Positions 27,128 to 35,557 of a stretch of DNA of 64,000 bases are shown here, one piece after another. Under the pieces are notes generated by a model. That model saw only the letters and a program-made list of their open reading frames with translations. It was not told the DNA's origin and ran no database searches. The DNA is taken from positions 1,984,001 through 2,048,000 of the forward strand of contig NZ_CP014504.1 in the NCBI RefSeq assembly GCF_001590605.1, written 5' to 3'. Positions within the stretch are counted from its first letter, which is position 1; every line of letters begins with the position of its first letter. The DNA is from Pedobacter cryoconitis. Its GTDB lineage: Bacteria > Bacteroidota > Bacteroidia > Sphingobacteriales > Sphingobacteriaceae. The position numbers and the translations under genes are program-made.

Positions 27128-29332
27128 TTAATTCCCAAGTTCAAGCTGATTCCTGACCAGCTGATAATATTCACCCTTCAATGCGATCAGTTCAGCGTGC
27201 GTTCCCTCTTCCAGCATACGCCCCTTATCCAGCACCACAATATTGTCCGCATTTTTCACCGTACTCAAACGATGCGCAACAACCACCACCGTCCGGCCTT
27301 TAAAAAAGCTTTCCAGATTATCCATAATTACAGATTCATTTCTTGCATCGAGCGCATTTGTCGCTTCATCAAAAAACAAATAACGCGGATCCTTATAAAC
27401 GGCCCGGGCAATTAAAATCCTTTGTTTCTGACCCTGGCTTATTCCATTTCCTTCAGACCCTATTTTAGTATTTAACCCTAAAGGCAAGCTCTGTATAAAA
27501 TCATTGATATTAGCCACTTTCAAGGCATGCTGAAGCTTCGCATGGTCAGGATAACGATCACCAACAGCAATGTTGCGCGCAATAGAATCCGAGAAAATAA
27601 AACCATCCTGAGTAACCGCACCACACTGACCCCGCCAAAAACTAAAACCCATCTGGTTGAGATGTGTATTGCCAACATAAATATCCCCGCGCTGTACCTC
27701 ATAAAAACGAAGTAATAACTTAAGAATAGTCGTTTTTCCACTACCACTCATCCCAACAATAGCCGTAGTTTTGCCCATTGGGATAGTCAGATTAATCTTA
27801 GACAGTACCGGCTCATTACCAGCACCAGGATAAGTAAAATCTACATTGTTCAAGCGAATACTACGGTCCTCTGGCAAATCCATTACAAAAGTCTGGTCTG
27901 CCGGTTCCTCATCCTCCAGTTCCCGGATCTCATTCAACCTTTCCAGAGAAATCTTAGCATCCTGCAACTGCTGCAGGAAACCAATCATCTGTTCAATAGG
28001 ACTGTTCAGCTGGCCAATGATATATTGAATTGCCATCATCGCACCAAGCGTCAACTGCCCTTCTATCACCAGTTTGGCAACCAGAAAAGTAATCAGAATA
28101 TTTTTTCCCTCGTTAATAAAGAATGCACCAACCTGCTGATACTGCCCCAGCGCCAGGCTTTTCACATTGAAACGAAACAATCTTGACTGTATCCGCTCCC
28201 ACTCCCAGCGCTTATCCTGCTCACAATTGTTCAGCTTAATTTCCTGCATCCCATTAATCAGCTGTACAACCGTACTCTGGTTTTTAGAAGAAATATCAAA
28301 GCGCTTAAAATCAAGCTCCCTTCTTTTCTTTAAAAAAATCGTGACCCAACCCGTATACAAAGCAGTACTGATCGCAAAAACAACAAAAATGCTGATGTTA
28401 TAATAAGCCAGCACTACAGAAAATATAACCAGGTTGAACATCGAAAAGATAATGCTCAATGTCGGGCCGGTCAGAAAAGTCTCAATACGCTTCTGATCAT
28501 CCATCCGCTGTAAAATATCACCAGTCATCTTCGTATCGAAGAAAGACATCGGCAATTTCATCAGCTTGATCAGGAAATCAGTTAAAATAGAAATGTTAAT
28601 CCTCGTACTAATATGCAGCAAAATCCACGCACGTATAAAATCAACACTCATCCGCCCGATAAAAAGCATCACCTGGGCAATCAGAATAATATAGATAAAA
28701 TTAAGGTTGCGGGTATTAATCCCCACATCCACAACAGACTGTGTTAAAAAAGGAAGAATAATCTGTAACACACTACCCACCAAGAGCCCAGCAAAAAGCT
28801 GTAAAATCAGCTGCTTATACCGGTAGAAATATTTCAGCAGGTAACGGATATCCATCCCATCTTTTTTGTCTTCCTCCACCGCATAAAAATCCGGAGTCGG
28901 AGCTACAATTAAGACCACACCCTCCACGGCTCCCTCATTAAATGAACTCAGCCAATGCGATGAAATTTCTTTCTCATTATACCGGATCAAACCCTTTGCC
29001 GGGTCTGCCACCATGAATTGCCCATTTTTGATCTGATAAAGCACCACAAAATGATCCTGATCCCAATGCAGAATAGCAGGAAGATCTACCTGCTTCAGTA
29101 CCTCTAAAGATAACCGCGCACCAGTAGTCCGGAAACCTATCTTTTCTGCAGCCTCACTGATCCCCAACAAAGAAACACCTTCCCGGTTAATCCCCGAAAT
29201 TGCACGCAGACGCTGCAGACTTATATTTTTACCAAAATATTTGGCAATCATCCGGAGGCAGGTAGGCCCGCAATCCATCTGATCAAACTGCTTATAGAAA
29301 GTGAATTTTTTCAAAATTTTATTACCTAACAA
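27128..29332 (-). CDS. Peptidase domain-containing ABC exporter (C39 type)
   Basis: A 734-residue fusion of an N-terminal C39 cysteine protease, a six-helix ABC membrane domain and an ATPase. The protease is complete: Cys21 in QMDCGPTCL, His94 in WDQDHFVVLY and Asp110 in VADPAKG. ATPase motifs are GMSGSGKTT (about 525) and the signature ISQGQKQR (about 630), followed by FFDEATNALD. Such proteins cut a double-glycine leader from a peptide and export the mature part (bacteriocin, lanthipeptide or signal). No precursor gene with a GG leader was found beside it. The HlyD partner follows. Confidence 0.94.
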   Translation of the reverse strand: MLGNKILKKFTFYKQFDQMDCGPTCLRMIAKYFGKNISLQRLRAISGINREGVSLLGISEAAEKIGFRTTGARLSLEVLKQVDLPAILHWDQDHFVVLYQIKNGQFMVADPAKGLIRYNEKEISSHWLSSFNEGAVEGVVLIVAPTPDFYAVEEDKKDGMDIRYLLKYFYRYKQLILQLFAGLLVGSVLQIILPFLTQSVVDVGINTRNLNFIYIILIAQVMLFIGRMSVDFIRAWILLHISTRINISILTDFLIKLMKLPMSFFDTKMTGDILQRMDDQKRIETFLTGPTLSIIFSMFNLVIFSVVLAYYNISIFVVFAISTALYTGWVTIFLKKRRELDFKRFDISSKNQSTVVQLINGMQEIKLNNCEQDKRWEWERIQSRLFRFNVKSLALGQYQQVGAFFINEGKNILITFLVAKLVIEGQLTLGAMMAIQYIIGQLNSPIEQMIGFLQQLQDAKISLERLNEIRELEDEEPADQTFVMDLPEDRSIRLNNVDFTYPGAGNEPVLSKINLTIPMGKTTAIVGMSGSGKTTILKLLLRFYEVQRGDIYVGNTHLNQMGFSFWRGQCGAVTQDGFIFSDSIARNIAVGDRYPDHAKLQHALKVANINDFIQSLPLGLNTKIGSEGNGISQGQKQRILIARAVYKDPRYLFFDEATNALDARNESVIMDNLESFFKGRTVVVVAHRLSTVKNADNIVVLDKGRMLEEGTHAELIALKGEYYQLVRNQLELGN

Positions 29333-29604
29333 TAGCCAAACACAACCACAATAGCTTAATTTAAATAAAACAACAGTTAAAATAAAGCCATTTTACTATC
29401 TAAACAAGATCATATTTTTTTAAATATGCGAAATTCTTACCAAAGGATGCAAACATCTTCAGAAGATAGTTTTAGAGAAGGAAGTAAGTATTTGAAGAAG
29501 AGGTATTCTAAGCGTTGAAGATCAGCTAACCCCTGAAATTACAACAGTCCCTGCTTAGACAACAGGGACTGTTTATATACTTAAAAAAATAAGCTGCCGG
29601 AAAA
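29333..29604. other. Intergenic region upstream of the C39 exporter, with one hairpin
   Basis: About 270 bp between the start of the exporter and the stop of the DUF983 gene. AACAGTCCCTG and CAGGGACTGTT (29543-29553 and 29563-29573) form an 11-bp perfect stem that could end the DUF983 transcript. A 30-codon reading frame on the plus strand (29426-29518) has a basic tail but no double-glycine leader and is not called as a gene. Confidence 0.55.
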
Positions 29605-30030
29605 CTAAGCAGGTTTAATGACATTTTTTGGTTCATCACCACTGCCAGGAACATAACCCAACCCAGGGGTTAACCAATGTAAAAGCATTACCCTTGAATA
29701 GCGGTAATTAAACGGAGAACAGACAAATACTGTCAATAGCAAAATACCTACATAATACCATAGGTTATCATAAACAAGTGCTAAACCCAAAACATAAGTA
29801 GCTACACTTGCACTAATCATTTCTGCTACATTCATTGCATAACTAATAAACATTGACACATAGAAATATCCAGGCTCTCTTTCGAAACGAAGATTACAAT
29901 GCGGGCAAAACTCATTAGTGATCTGTCCTTTGAACGAAAAAGAATACATTTTACCAGTAAATATGTCGCCCTGTCTACAACGGGGGCATTTACAATGGAT
30001 GACGGCTTCTAACTTTGTAATAGGGACCAT
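29605..30030 (-). CDS. DUF983 family membrane protein
   Basis: A 141-residue protein with two cysteine pairs (CKCPRCRQGD near residues 13-22 and FCPHCNLRFER near 41-51), like a small zinc ribbon. Two hydrophobic segments follow at about 60-110. EPGYFYVSMFISYAMN near 52-67 is the family signature. The function is unknown. It lies 44 bp downstream of the Crp/Fnr gene on the same strand. Confidence 0.85.
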   Translation of the reverse strand: MVPITKLEAVIHCKCPRCRQGDIFTGKMYSFSFKGQITNEFCPHCNLRFEREPGYFYVSMFISYAMNVAEMISASVATYVLGLALVYDNLWYYVGILLLTVFVCSPFNYRYSRVMLLHWLTPGLGYVPGSGDEPKNVIKPA

Positions 30031-30074
30031 AACGTTAATTTTATTCGTAATAATTAATTAGACAAATTTAATCA

Positions 30075-30689
30075 TTATAAAACATTCATTTTATGATCTG
30101 CATCATATCCTGTTTTAACAATCTTCCCGCGGATAAGTTTGAGCTCTCCGCTGGCAGCCAGTTTCTTTATCGTTCTGATCACAGTTTCCACTCTCAAACC
30201 ACTCATATCGGCCAATGTTTGCCTTGTAATGTTCAATGCAGCGCCATCCTCCAGATCCTGAGACAAGTAATTGATCAACGTAAACAAGCGATGTTCTGCC
30301 TGCTCATTGGCCAGTTCCTCCAGCATCATAGATTTGTAAAATAACCTTTTACTCATGGTCATGATCAAATCCATACTGAAATCGCTGTTTTCTACGATCA
30401 TTTTCAGGAAAGCCGGTTTATCCAGCTGAATCACTTCCGTATCACGCGATGCAATTGTATAAGCCAGATACGGACGGTCCAACAACAACGCAGGCTCCCC
30501 AAAAAGCTGTTTTGACTTAAAAACACCTTGAATAAACTCTCTCCCATCCTGGTTAACCGTTGCCATCCGAACCTCCCCGCTTTTAATAAAGTAGGCATAT
30601 TTTGGATGCTGTCCGGGCTCATAGATCACTTCCCCTTTTTTATAAAGGGTAGTCTTGAAATGATGAGCTGTTAAATACTGAATATACAT
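30075..30689 (-). CDS. Crp/Fnr family transcriptional regulator
   Basis: A 204-residue protein with an N-terminal cyclic-nucleotide-binding-type domain (about 10-120, KGEVIYEPGQHPKYAYFIKSG) and a C-terminal winged helix with LADMSGLRVETVIRTIKKLAA near 163-183. No cysteine cluster for an Fe-S cluster is visible in the N-terminal region, so it is not FNR-like in oxygen sensing. The ligand is unknown. It begins 10 bp after the ddl stop. Confidence 0.9.
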   Translation of the reverse strand: MYIQYLTAHHFKTTLYKKGEVIYEPGQHPKYAYFIKSGEVRMATVNQDGREFIQGVFKSKQLFGEPALLLDRPYLAYTIASRDTEVIQLDKPAFLKMIVENSDFSMDLIMTMSKRLFYKSMMLEELANEQAEHRLFTLINYLSQDLEDGAALNITRQTLADMSGLRVETVIRTIKKLAASGELKLIRGKIVKTGYDADHKMNVL

Positions 30690-30699
30690 TTATAACTGC

Positions 30700-31686
30700 C
30701 TAACCAATAGTCTCTTTAATCAGTTTCGTGTAGAAATCATTCAGCTTCATACCAGATGCAGCTACCTGCTGAGGAATAAAGCTCGTTACCGTTTGCCCCG
30801 GAATCGTATTGATCTCAATAAAGTAGAAATCACCCTCATCACCCAGTAAAATAAAGTCAATCCTCACTACCCCTCTGCAATTCAATTTCGCGTAAACCGC
30901 TGTTGCAATTTCCTCTACTCTTTTTTTAGTCTCCGGGCGAATTGGTGCCGGCGTAGTTTCCACAGCCACACCCGGCGTGTATTTAGCCTCAAAATCAAAA
31001 AACTCTTTAGCCGTTTCTACTTCAGTAGCAGGCAGGACAGTAATTTTACCATCTAACTTCACCACACCTACCGTAAACTCGCGTCCTTCAATAAACTCTT
31101 CAATCAGTACTTGTTCATCCTCTTTAAAAGCCTTGTCAATAGCCGTTTGCAAATCATACTGATTTTTCACTTTACTCATTCCAATACTACTGCCACCATT
31201 GTTTGGTTTCACAAAATAAGGTAAGGTCAGTGAACTTTTAATATCAGCTAAATGATAAGGCGTATTTTTAAAGATCTGTACAGACTTAGCTACAAATAAA
31301 TTCGGGATATCCTGTACAATTGACTTGGTATACCCTTTATTCATCGTCACTGCCGAAGTCAACGCATCACAAGTTGTATAAGGTAAATTCAGCATATCAA
31401 AATATCCCTGCAACTTACCATCCTCACCCGGAGCACCATGAATCGCAATAAACACCCCGTCAAAAGTGATCTTTCTTCCATTGTAAAGCACCGAAAAATC
31501 ATTGCGGTCTACCTCTATTCTTACCGAATCTACCGGCTCATAAAACCAGCCCTGCTGCGTCAGCATAATTTTGTAAACATCAAACTTATCCGGATCCAGA
31601 TTATGTGATATCGTTGCGGCGCTTTTTACAGAAATGACCCTTTCTCCTGTTGTACCTCCAGTTATTAATGCTATTACTTTCTTCAT
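30700..31686 (-). CDS. ddl: D-alanine--D-alanine ligase
   Basis: A 328-residue ATP-grasp enzyme that joins two D-alanines for peptidoglycan. ALITGGTTGERVISVKSA at residues 6-23 is the N-terminal binding loop. KPNNGGSSIGMSKV near 171-184, EEFIEGREFTVGV near 206-218 and FIEINTIPGQT near 293-303 complete the active site. It heads a leftward ddl-Crp/Fnr-DUF983 run. The divergent gene encodes a PASTA protein that also points to the cell wall. Confidence 0.95.
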   Translation of the reverse strand: MKKVIALITGGTTGERVISVKSAATISHNLDPDKFDVYKIMLTQQGWFYEPVDSVRIEVDRNDFSVLYNGRKITFDGVFIAIHGAPGEDGKLQGYFDMLNLPYTTCDALTSAVTMNKGYTKSIVQDIPNLFVAKSVQIFKNTPYHLADIKSSLTLPYFVKPNNGGSSIGMSKVKNQYDLQTAIDKAFKEDEQVLIEEFIEGREFTVGVVKLDGKITVLPATEVETAKEFFDFEAKYTPGVAVETTPAPIRPETKKRVEEIATAVYAKLNCRGVVRIDFILLGDEGDFYFIEINTIPGQTVTSFIPQQVAASGMKLNDFYTKLIKETIG

Positions 31687-31845
31687 AAAATATATTTCTT
31701 TAACAGCCGTTATGAAGCCTTTATGCTTTCAGATTTCATTCCGGATATTCCTGATTAATCAAATTAAACGATAAGATATGGGTCAAAAATATTAAAATAG
31801 TTTATTCAGATCTCATTTAAATTCCGATAAAATATATTTTTAGTC

Positions 31846-31853
31846 TAAATTTG
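31846..31853 (+). promoter_or_regulatory. -7 promoter element upstream of the PASTA-mltG operon
   Basis: TAAATTTG matches TAnnTTTG and lies 30 bp before the PASTA gene ATG. A matching -33 box is not clear. Confidence 0.4.
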
Positions 31854-31883
31854 AGCCAAATAACAGGCACACAAAATAAATAA

Positions 31884-32651
31884 ATGGCAAAATTCATCTC
31901 CTACTTACAAACTAAATCATTCAGAAACAACCTTATCGCTGCCATCGCCACTGTGGCAATACTCTTGTTCATTGCTTTCTTCAGTCTGCGTTATTATACC
32001 AAACATGGCCAGGGATTAAACGTACCAGCTGTAAAAGGCATGGCTTTTAACCAGGCTGTATCAAAATTAGAAGCTTTAGGTCTGCGTTACGAAGTAGACT
32101 CCGTATATATTATGGACTTGCCTCCAGGAACTGTAATTGACCAGGATCCAGAAGCCAATACATTTGTAAAAGACAACAGAACAATTTATCTGACTATTAA
32201 TACCGCGCAAGCTCCAAACGTTAAATTTCCCGACGTTCAATTCAAATCTTTCATCGAAGCACAAGCTATTATTGCCAGCTTTGGCTTAAAAGTTGGTGAC
32301 ACTGTTTATAAAGCAGATGTGAGCAGAGATGTCGTATTGGAAGTTTCCTTCGGTGGGTCAAGTATCAAACCAGGAGACGTTATCCCTAAAGGCTCTAAAA
32401 TAGATTTATTATTAGGAGACGGCAGAGGAAACGAAGATGTAGAGATCCCTGCACTATTAGGTTTCACTAAAGACGAAGCAGCCTTCTCACTCAGAGGCTC
32501 GAACCTTAAACTGGGCACAATAACTTACGAAGGAAATATAACCGACACTGCAAATGCCGTTATTACTGCACAAAGCCCGGCGCTTTCAGATACACTTTCA
32601 AAAGTTAAAATCGGAACCCCGGTAAACATTACCCTATCTAACAAGCAATAA
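31884..32651 (+). CDS. PASTA domain-containing protein
   Basis: A 255-residue membrane-anchored protein. One membrane helix (about 17-38) is followed by three PASTA-like repeats starting near residues 45, 115 and 190 (NVPAVKGMAFNQAVSKLEAL, KFPDVQFKSFIEAQAIIASF, EIPALLGFTKDEAAFSLRG). PASTA domains bind peptidoglycan fragments or muropeptides. It has no kinase domain, so it is not a PknB-type kinase. It starts a four-gene rightward operon with mltG 26 bp downstream. Confidence 0.9.
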   Translation: MAKFISYLQTKSFRNNLIAAIATVAILLFIAFFSLRYYTKHGQGLNVPAVKGMAFNQAVSKLEALGLRYEVDSVYIMDLPPGTVIDQDPEANTFVKDNRTIYLTINTAQAPNVKFPDVQFKSFIEAQAIIASFGLKVGDTVYKADVSRDVVLEVSFGGSSIKPGDVIPKGSKIDLLLGDGRGNEDVEIPALLGFTKDEAAFSLRGSNLKLGTITYEGNITDTANAVITAQSPALSDTLSKVKIGTPVNITLSNKQ

Positions 32652-32677
32652 GCGCATAAATCAGAATTCCAAATTCT

Positions 32678-33733
32678 ATGACTACTGAAACAACCAAAGA
32701 AATTAAAAAGAGTACTAAATTTATATGGGCCGCCATCTTAATCCTGCTTGCTGTAGGTGCATTTTATGGCCTGAAAATGTATAAAGTATACTTCGCCCCC
32801 AATATTTCGGGCAAAGAACCATACCTGTATATCAAAACCGGTTCTACCATTGATGACTTATATAAAGAAATCAAAAATAAAGACCTGTTGCTTGACGTTG
32901 GAAGTTTCAGCCAGGCCGCAGCGAAGATGGATCTGGCAGAACGTTTAAAACCAGGACGCTATAAATTGCCTAAAGGCATGAATAACCGCAGCCTGATCAA
33001 CCTGATTAAAGCCGGTAACCAGGAGCCCGTAAAACTGAAATTCCATAACATCAGGAAAAAAGAAGAATTTGCAGCCTACCTTGCTAAAAGCCTGGAAGCA
33101 GACTCAGCAACCTTTATCAAAATATTGGATTCAGCAGCACTGGTAGAAAAATACGGCTTTACAGTTGACAACAGCTATACCATGTTCATCCCGAATACTT
33201 ATGAGATGTACTGGAATACCACTCCTTTAGAATTCTTTGACAGGATGCAAAAGGAATATACCAAATTCTGGACAGCAGAACGCAAGCAAAAAGCTGCTGC
33301 ATTAAACCTGACACCTCAGCAAGTTACTATCCTTGCTTCTATAGTTGATGCAGAAGCATTGTATGACAAAGAAATGCCATCTATTGCAGGTTTATACCTT
33401 AACCGCTTAAACAAAGGCATTTTATTACAAGCAGACCCAACCGTAATTTTTGCTAACGGCGACTTTACCGTAAAAAGAGTAACAGGCCCATTATTACGCG
33501 TAGAATCAAAATATAATACTTATAAATACGCAGGTTTGCCTCCAGGCCCGATTATGATGCCAAGTATCAATGCAATTGATGCGGTATTAAACCACGAACA
33601 CAACAACTATATTTATATGTGTGCTAAAGCAGATTTCTCAGGCTACCACGCCTTTGCAGAAACCAAAGCACAACACGAAATTAACGCAAAAGCATACAGA
33701 GCAGCCCTGGACAAACGTAACATCTTCAAATAG
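32678..33733 (+). CDS. mltG: Endolytic transglycosylase MltG
   Basis: A 351-residue YceG/MltG protein that cuts nascent glycan strands and may set their length. It has an N-terminal membrane helix (about 13-33), a LysM-like region (about 45-110) and the YceG domain. VTILASIVDAEALYDKEMPS near residues 215-234 contains the catalytic glutamate, which follows DAE rather than the more usual EVE/ETG wording. The motif YAGLPPGPIMMPSINAI near 284-300 is typical. It is cotranscribed with the PASTA gene. Confidence 0.93.
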   Translation: MTTETTKEIKKSTKFIWAAILILLAVGAFYGLKMYKVYFAPNISGKEPYLYIKTGSTIDDLYKEIKNKDLLLDVGSFSQAAAKMDLAERLKPGRYKLPKGMNNRSLINLIKAGNQEPVKLKFHNIRKKEEFAAYLAKSLEADSATFIKILDSAALVEKYGFTVDNSYTMFIPNTYEMYWNTTPLEFFDRMQKEYTKFWTAERKQKAAALNLTPQQVTILASIVDAEALYDKEMPSIAGLYLNRLNKGILLQADPTVIFANGDFTVKRVTGPLLRVESKYNTYKYAGLPPGPIMMPSINAIDAVLNHEHNNYIYMCAKADFSGYHAFAETKAQHEINAKAYRAALDKRNIFK

Positions 33734-33738
33734 GCCTA

Positions 33739-34146
33739 ATGTATACGCACAGCACAAAGATCAGAGTAAGATATAGCGAGACCGATCAAATGGGATACGT
33801 TTACAACGGAAACTATGCCCAATACTATGAAGTCGGAAGAGTAGAAATGCTGCGCAGCCTGGGCATGACCTATGGCAAAATGGAAGAAACAGGGATCATG
33901 CTCCCACTGCTGGAACTTAAATGTAAATTTATCAAGCCAGCATATTACGACCAGGAGATTACGATCAAAACGTACATGAAGGAGCTTCCGGGCATCCGCA
34001 TGTTATTTGATTACGAATTATTTAACGAAAAAGAAGAATTGATCAATATCGGAGCTACTACCTTAGTATTCTTCGATATGGTCAAGAAGAAACCGTGCCC
34101 CCCACCAGATTACTTTCTGGAAAAGATTGCACCATACTATGAATAA
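33739..34146 (+). CDS. Acyl-CoA thioesterase, YbgC-like
   Basis: A 135-residue hotdog-fold thioesterase. IRVRYSETDQMGYVYNGNYAQY at about residues 8-29 contains the catalytic Asp of the YbgC/FadM type (D16). It lies 5 bp after mltG and directly abuts the next gene (TAA then ATG at 34147), so it is in the same operon. The substrate is unknown. Confidence 0.88.
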   Translation: MYTHSTKIRVRYSETDQMGYVYNGNYAQYYEVGRVEMLRSLGMTYGKMEETGIMLPLLELKCKFIKPAYYDQEITIKTYMKELPGIRMLFDYELFNEKEELINIGATTLVFFDMVKKKPCPPPDYFLEKIAPYYE

Positions 34147-35112
34147 ATGAATTGGGTACACAGACAACTTTTAAAGATTAGGCTATATTCATTGTTTATA
34201 GACTGGACAAAAGTTTATGTACTGCCAGGATTTAGCCCTATCCCACTCTACACAGTGGCTTCATTTTTTTTTAAGGAGCTCGGCAAAGACTCTTTAGTAA
34301 ACAAAGCATCATCGCTCGCCTATACCTTTATGCTAGCCATTTTTCCTGGAATCATCTTCCTATTTACACTGATCCCCTTTATCCCTAAACGAATAGGCTT
34401 TCAAGATCAGCTAATGGTCTTGTTACAACTGATCCTTCCAGCACAAGCCTATAAAGCCTTTGAAGCCACCCTATCAGAGATCATTAAAATACAAAACGGG
34501 AAATTACTATCCTTCGGTATCATACTGTCTGTGTTTTTTGCCACCAATGGCATGCATAGCCTGATGAACGCCTTCAACAAGTCATCACTAGTCGTAGAAA
34601 CCAGAACATGGCTTAAACAGCGGCTTATAGCTTTAGTATTGACCTTCGTTCTTGCCGTGTCGCTGATTATTACTATTGGCGCGATGACCCTTGGAGAAAT
34701 TGCACTGAACTATATCAATAAAGGCCTGCACATCAAAGGACACTTTATCGCTTATATCATTGACATATCCAGATGGGCACTGCTCGGGATTCTGTATTTC
34801 GTGACCATATCTATCCTTTACCGGTACGGCCCCGCTAACACCAAGAAATGGAGATTCTTTAGTCCCGGTTCCTGGCTAGCCACCATCCTTGCCTTTTTAA
34901 CCATCTGGGGATTTTCATTTTACATCAACCACTTTGGATCATACAATAAAGTATACGGCTCTATCGGTACACTAATTGTAATTATGATCTGGTTATACCT
35001 CAACTCTCTGATACTTTTGATCGGATTTGAGCTGAATGCCAGTATGGATCTGACAAAACGCAGCGTCAGAATCATCAAACAGCCCTTTAATTTGTTCAAA
35101 AAAGGCAGTTAA
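34147..35112 (+). CDS. YihY/BrkB family inner-membrane protein
   Basis: A 321-residue protein with about six membrane helices from residue 60 on. DSLVNKASSLAYTFMLAIFPGII near 49-71 and the C-terminal GSIGTLIVIMIWLYLNSLILLIG near 270-292 are the family signatures. Members were once annotated as ribonuclease BN, which is wrong; the actual role is unknown. It is the last gene of the PASTA-mltG operon, and tRNA-Ser follows. Confidence 0.92.
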   Translation: MNWVHRQLLKIRLYSLFIDWTKVYVLPGFSPIPLYTVASFFFKELGKDSLVNKASSLAYTFMLAIFPGIIFLFTLIPFIPKRIGFQDQLMVLLQLILPAQAYKAFEATLSEIIKIQNGKLLSFGIILSVFFATNGMHSLMNAFNKSSLVVETRTWLKQRLIALVLTFVLAVSLIITIGAMTLGEIALNYINKGLHIKGHFIAYIIDISRWALLGILYFVTISILYRYGPANTKKWRFFSPGSWLATILAFLTIWGFSFYINHFGSYNKVYGSIGTLIVIMIWLYLNSLILLIGFELNASMDLTKRSVRIIKQPFNLFKKGS

Positions 35113-35186
35113 AAACGTATTAAATATTTTTTTCTACCTCAGCATTAACCAGTTATCAATTTATTGTTAAAAAATCAACACCATTG

Positions 35187-35217
35187 TTTGCAAAATCAAG
35201 CCGTATTTGTACTTTTG
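35187..35217 (+). promoter_or_regulatory. Promoter of tRNA-Ser
   Basis: A TTTG -33 box (35187-35190), a 19-bp spacer and TACTTTTG as -7 box (35210-35217) make a textbook Bacteroidota sigma-A promoter. The tRNA begins five bases downstream. Confidence 0.88.
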
Positions 35218-35221
35218 TCGC

Positions 35222-35308
35222 GGAGAGTTGGCAGAGTGGTCGATTGCGGCAGTCTTGAAAACTGTTGACTTGTCAAAGGGTCCGCGGGTTCGAATCCCCC
35301 ACTCTCCG
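35222..35308 (+). tRNA. tRNA-Ser (anticodon TGA)
   Basis: An 87-nt class II tRNA. The acceptor arms GGAGAGT and ACTCTCC pair fully, with discriminator G. The anticodon loop CTTGAAA gives anticodon TGA, a long variable arm follows, and the T-loop reads GGTTCGAATCC. CCA is not encoded. The 3' half is the insertion target of the element that follows. Confidence 0.97.
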
Positions 35309-35309
35309 C
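35286..35309 (+). repeat. attL: left copy of the 24-bp target repeat in the tRNA-Ser T-arm and acceptor arm
   Basis: The last 24 bases of the tRNA region match 60540-60563 at 21 of 24 positions. The core TCCCCCACTCTCCGC (35295-35309) is identical. The gene is left intact by the insertion, as is usual for tRNA-targeting integrases. Confidence 0.82.
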
Positions 35310-35331
35310 ACTTATGGCATCTAAACCATAC

Positions 35332-35366
35332 AAAACCCTGCAAATCGTAAGTTTGCAGGGTTTTTT
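35332..35366 (+). terminator. Rho-independent terminator after tRNA-Ser
   Basis: ACCCTGCAAA and TTTGCAGGGT pair around a seven-base loop, followed by six T. It lies 24 bp past the tRNA end, on the element side of attL, so it was brought by the element. Confidence 0.85.
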
Positions 35367-35412
35367 GTTTTAATTGAAACCCAAATTACTCATTAAATCC
35401 CAAAAGAATGGG

Positions 35413-35428
35413 GAGTGATTCGGTGAGT
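35413..35428 (+). repeat. Left copy of a 16-bp direct repeat, possible integrase arm site
   Basis: GAGTGATTCGGTGAGT is found here, about 105 bp inside the left border, and again at 60474-60489, about 60 bp inside the right border. An inverted ACTCACC lies at 35448-35454. In the circular form both copies would flank the attachment core. Confidence 0.6.
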
Positions 35429-35557
35429 AAATTTTGAACAGGTAACAACTCACCAAGTTTCATATATCATTATGATATTGAACAGGTTATAGGATTGAAC
35501 ATCTTGATTCACAGTAACTGCAAAGCTAAATTTGTTTACTCTTTAATGTTTAACATT

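Noticed and set aside
29426..29518. 30-codon frame upstream of the C39 exporter as its precursor peptide
   Set aside because: It has no double-glycine leader, no start signals and lies on the opposite strand; it could be chance.
34147..35112. Ribonuclease BN annotation for the YihY-family protein
   Set aside because: The family name is a historical error; the sequence is a multi-pass membrane protein without nuclease motifs.
35495..35557. Upstream extension of the integrase to a TTG start
   Set aside because: The ATG at 35558 gives the start typical of Bacteroidota integrases; the extension has no family match.
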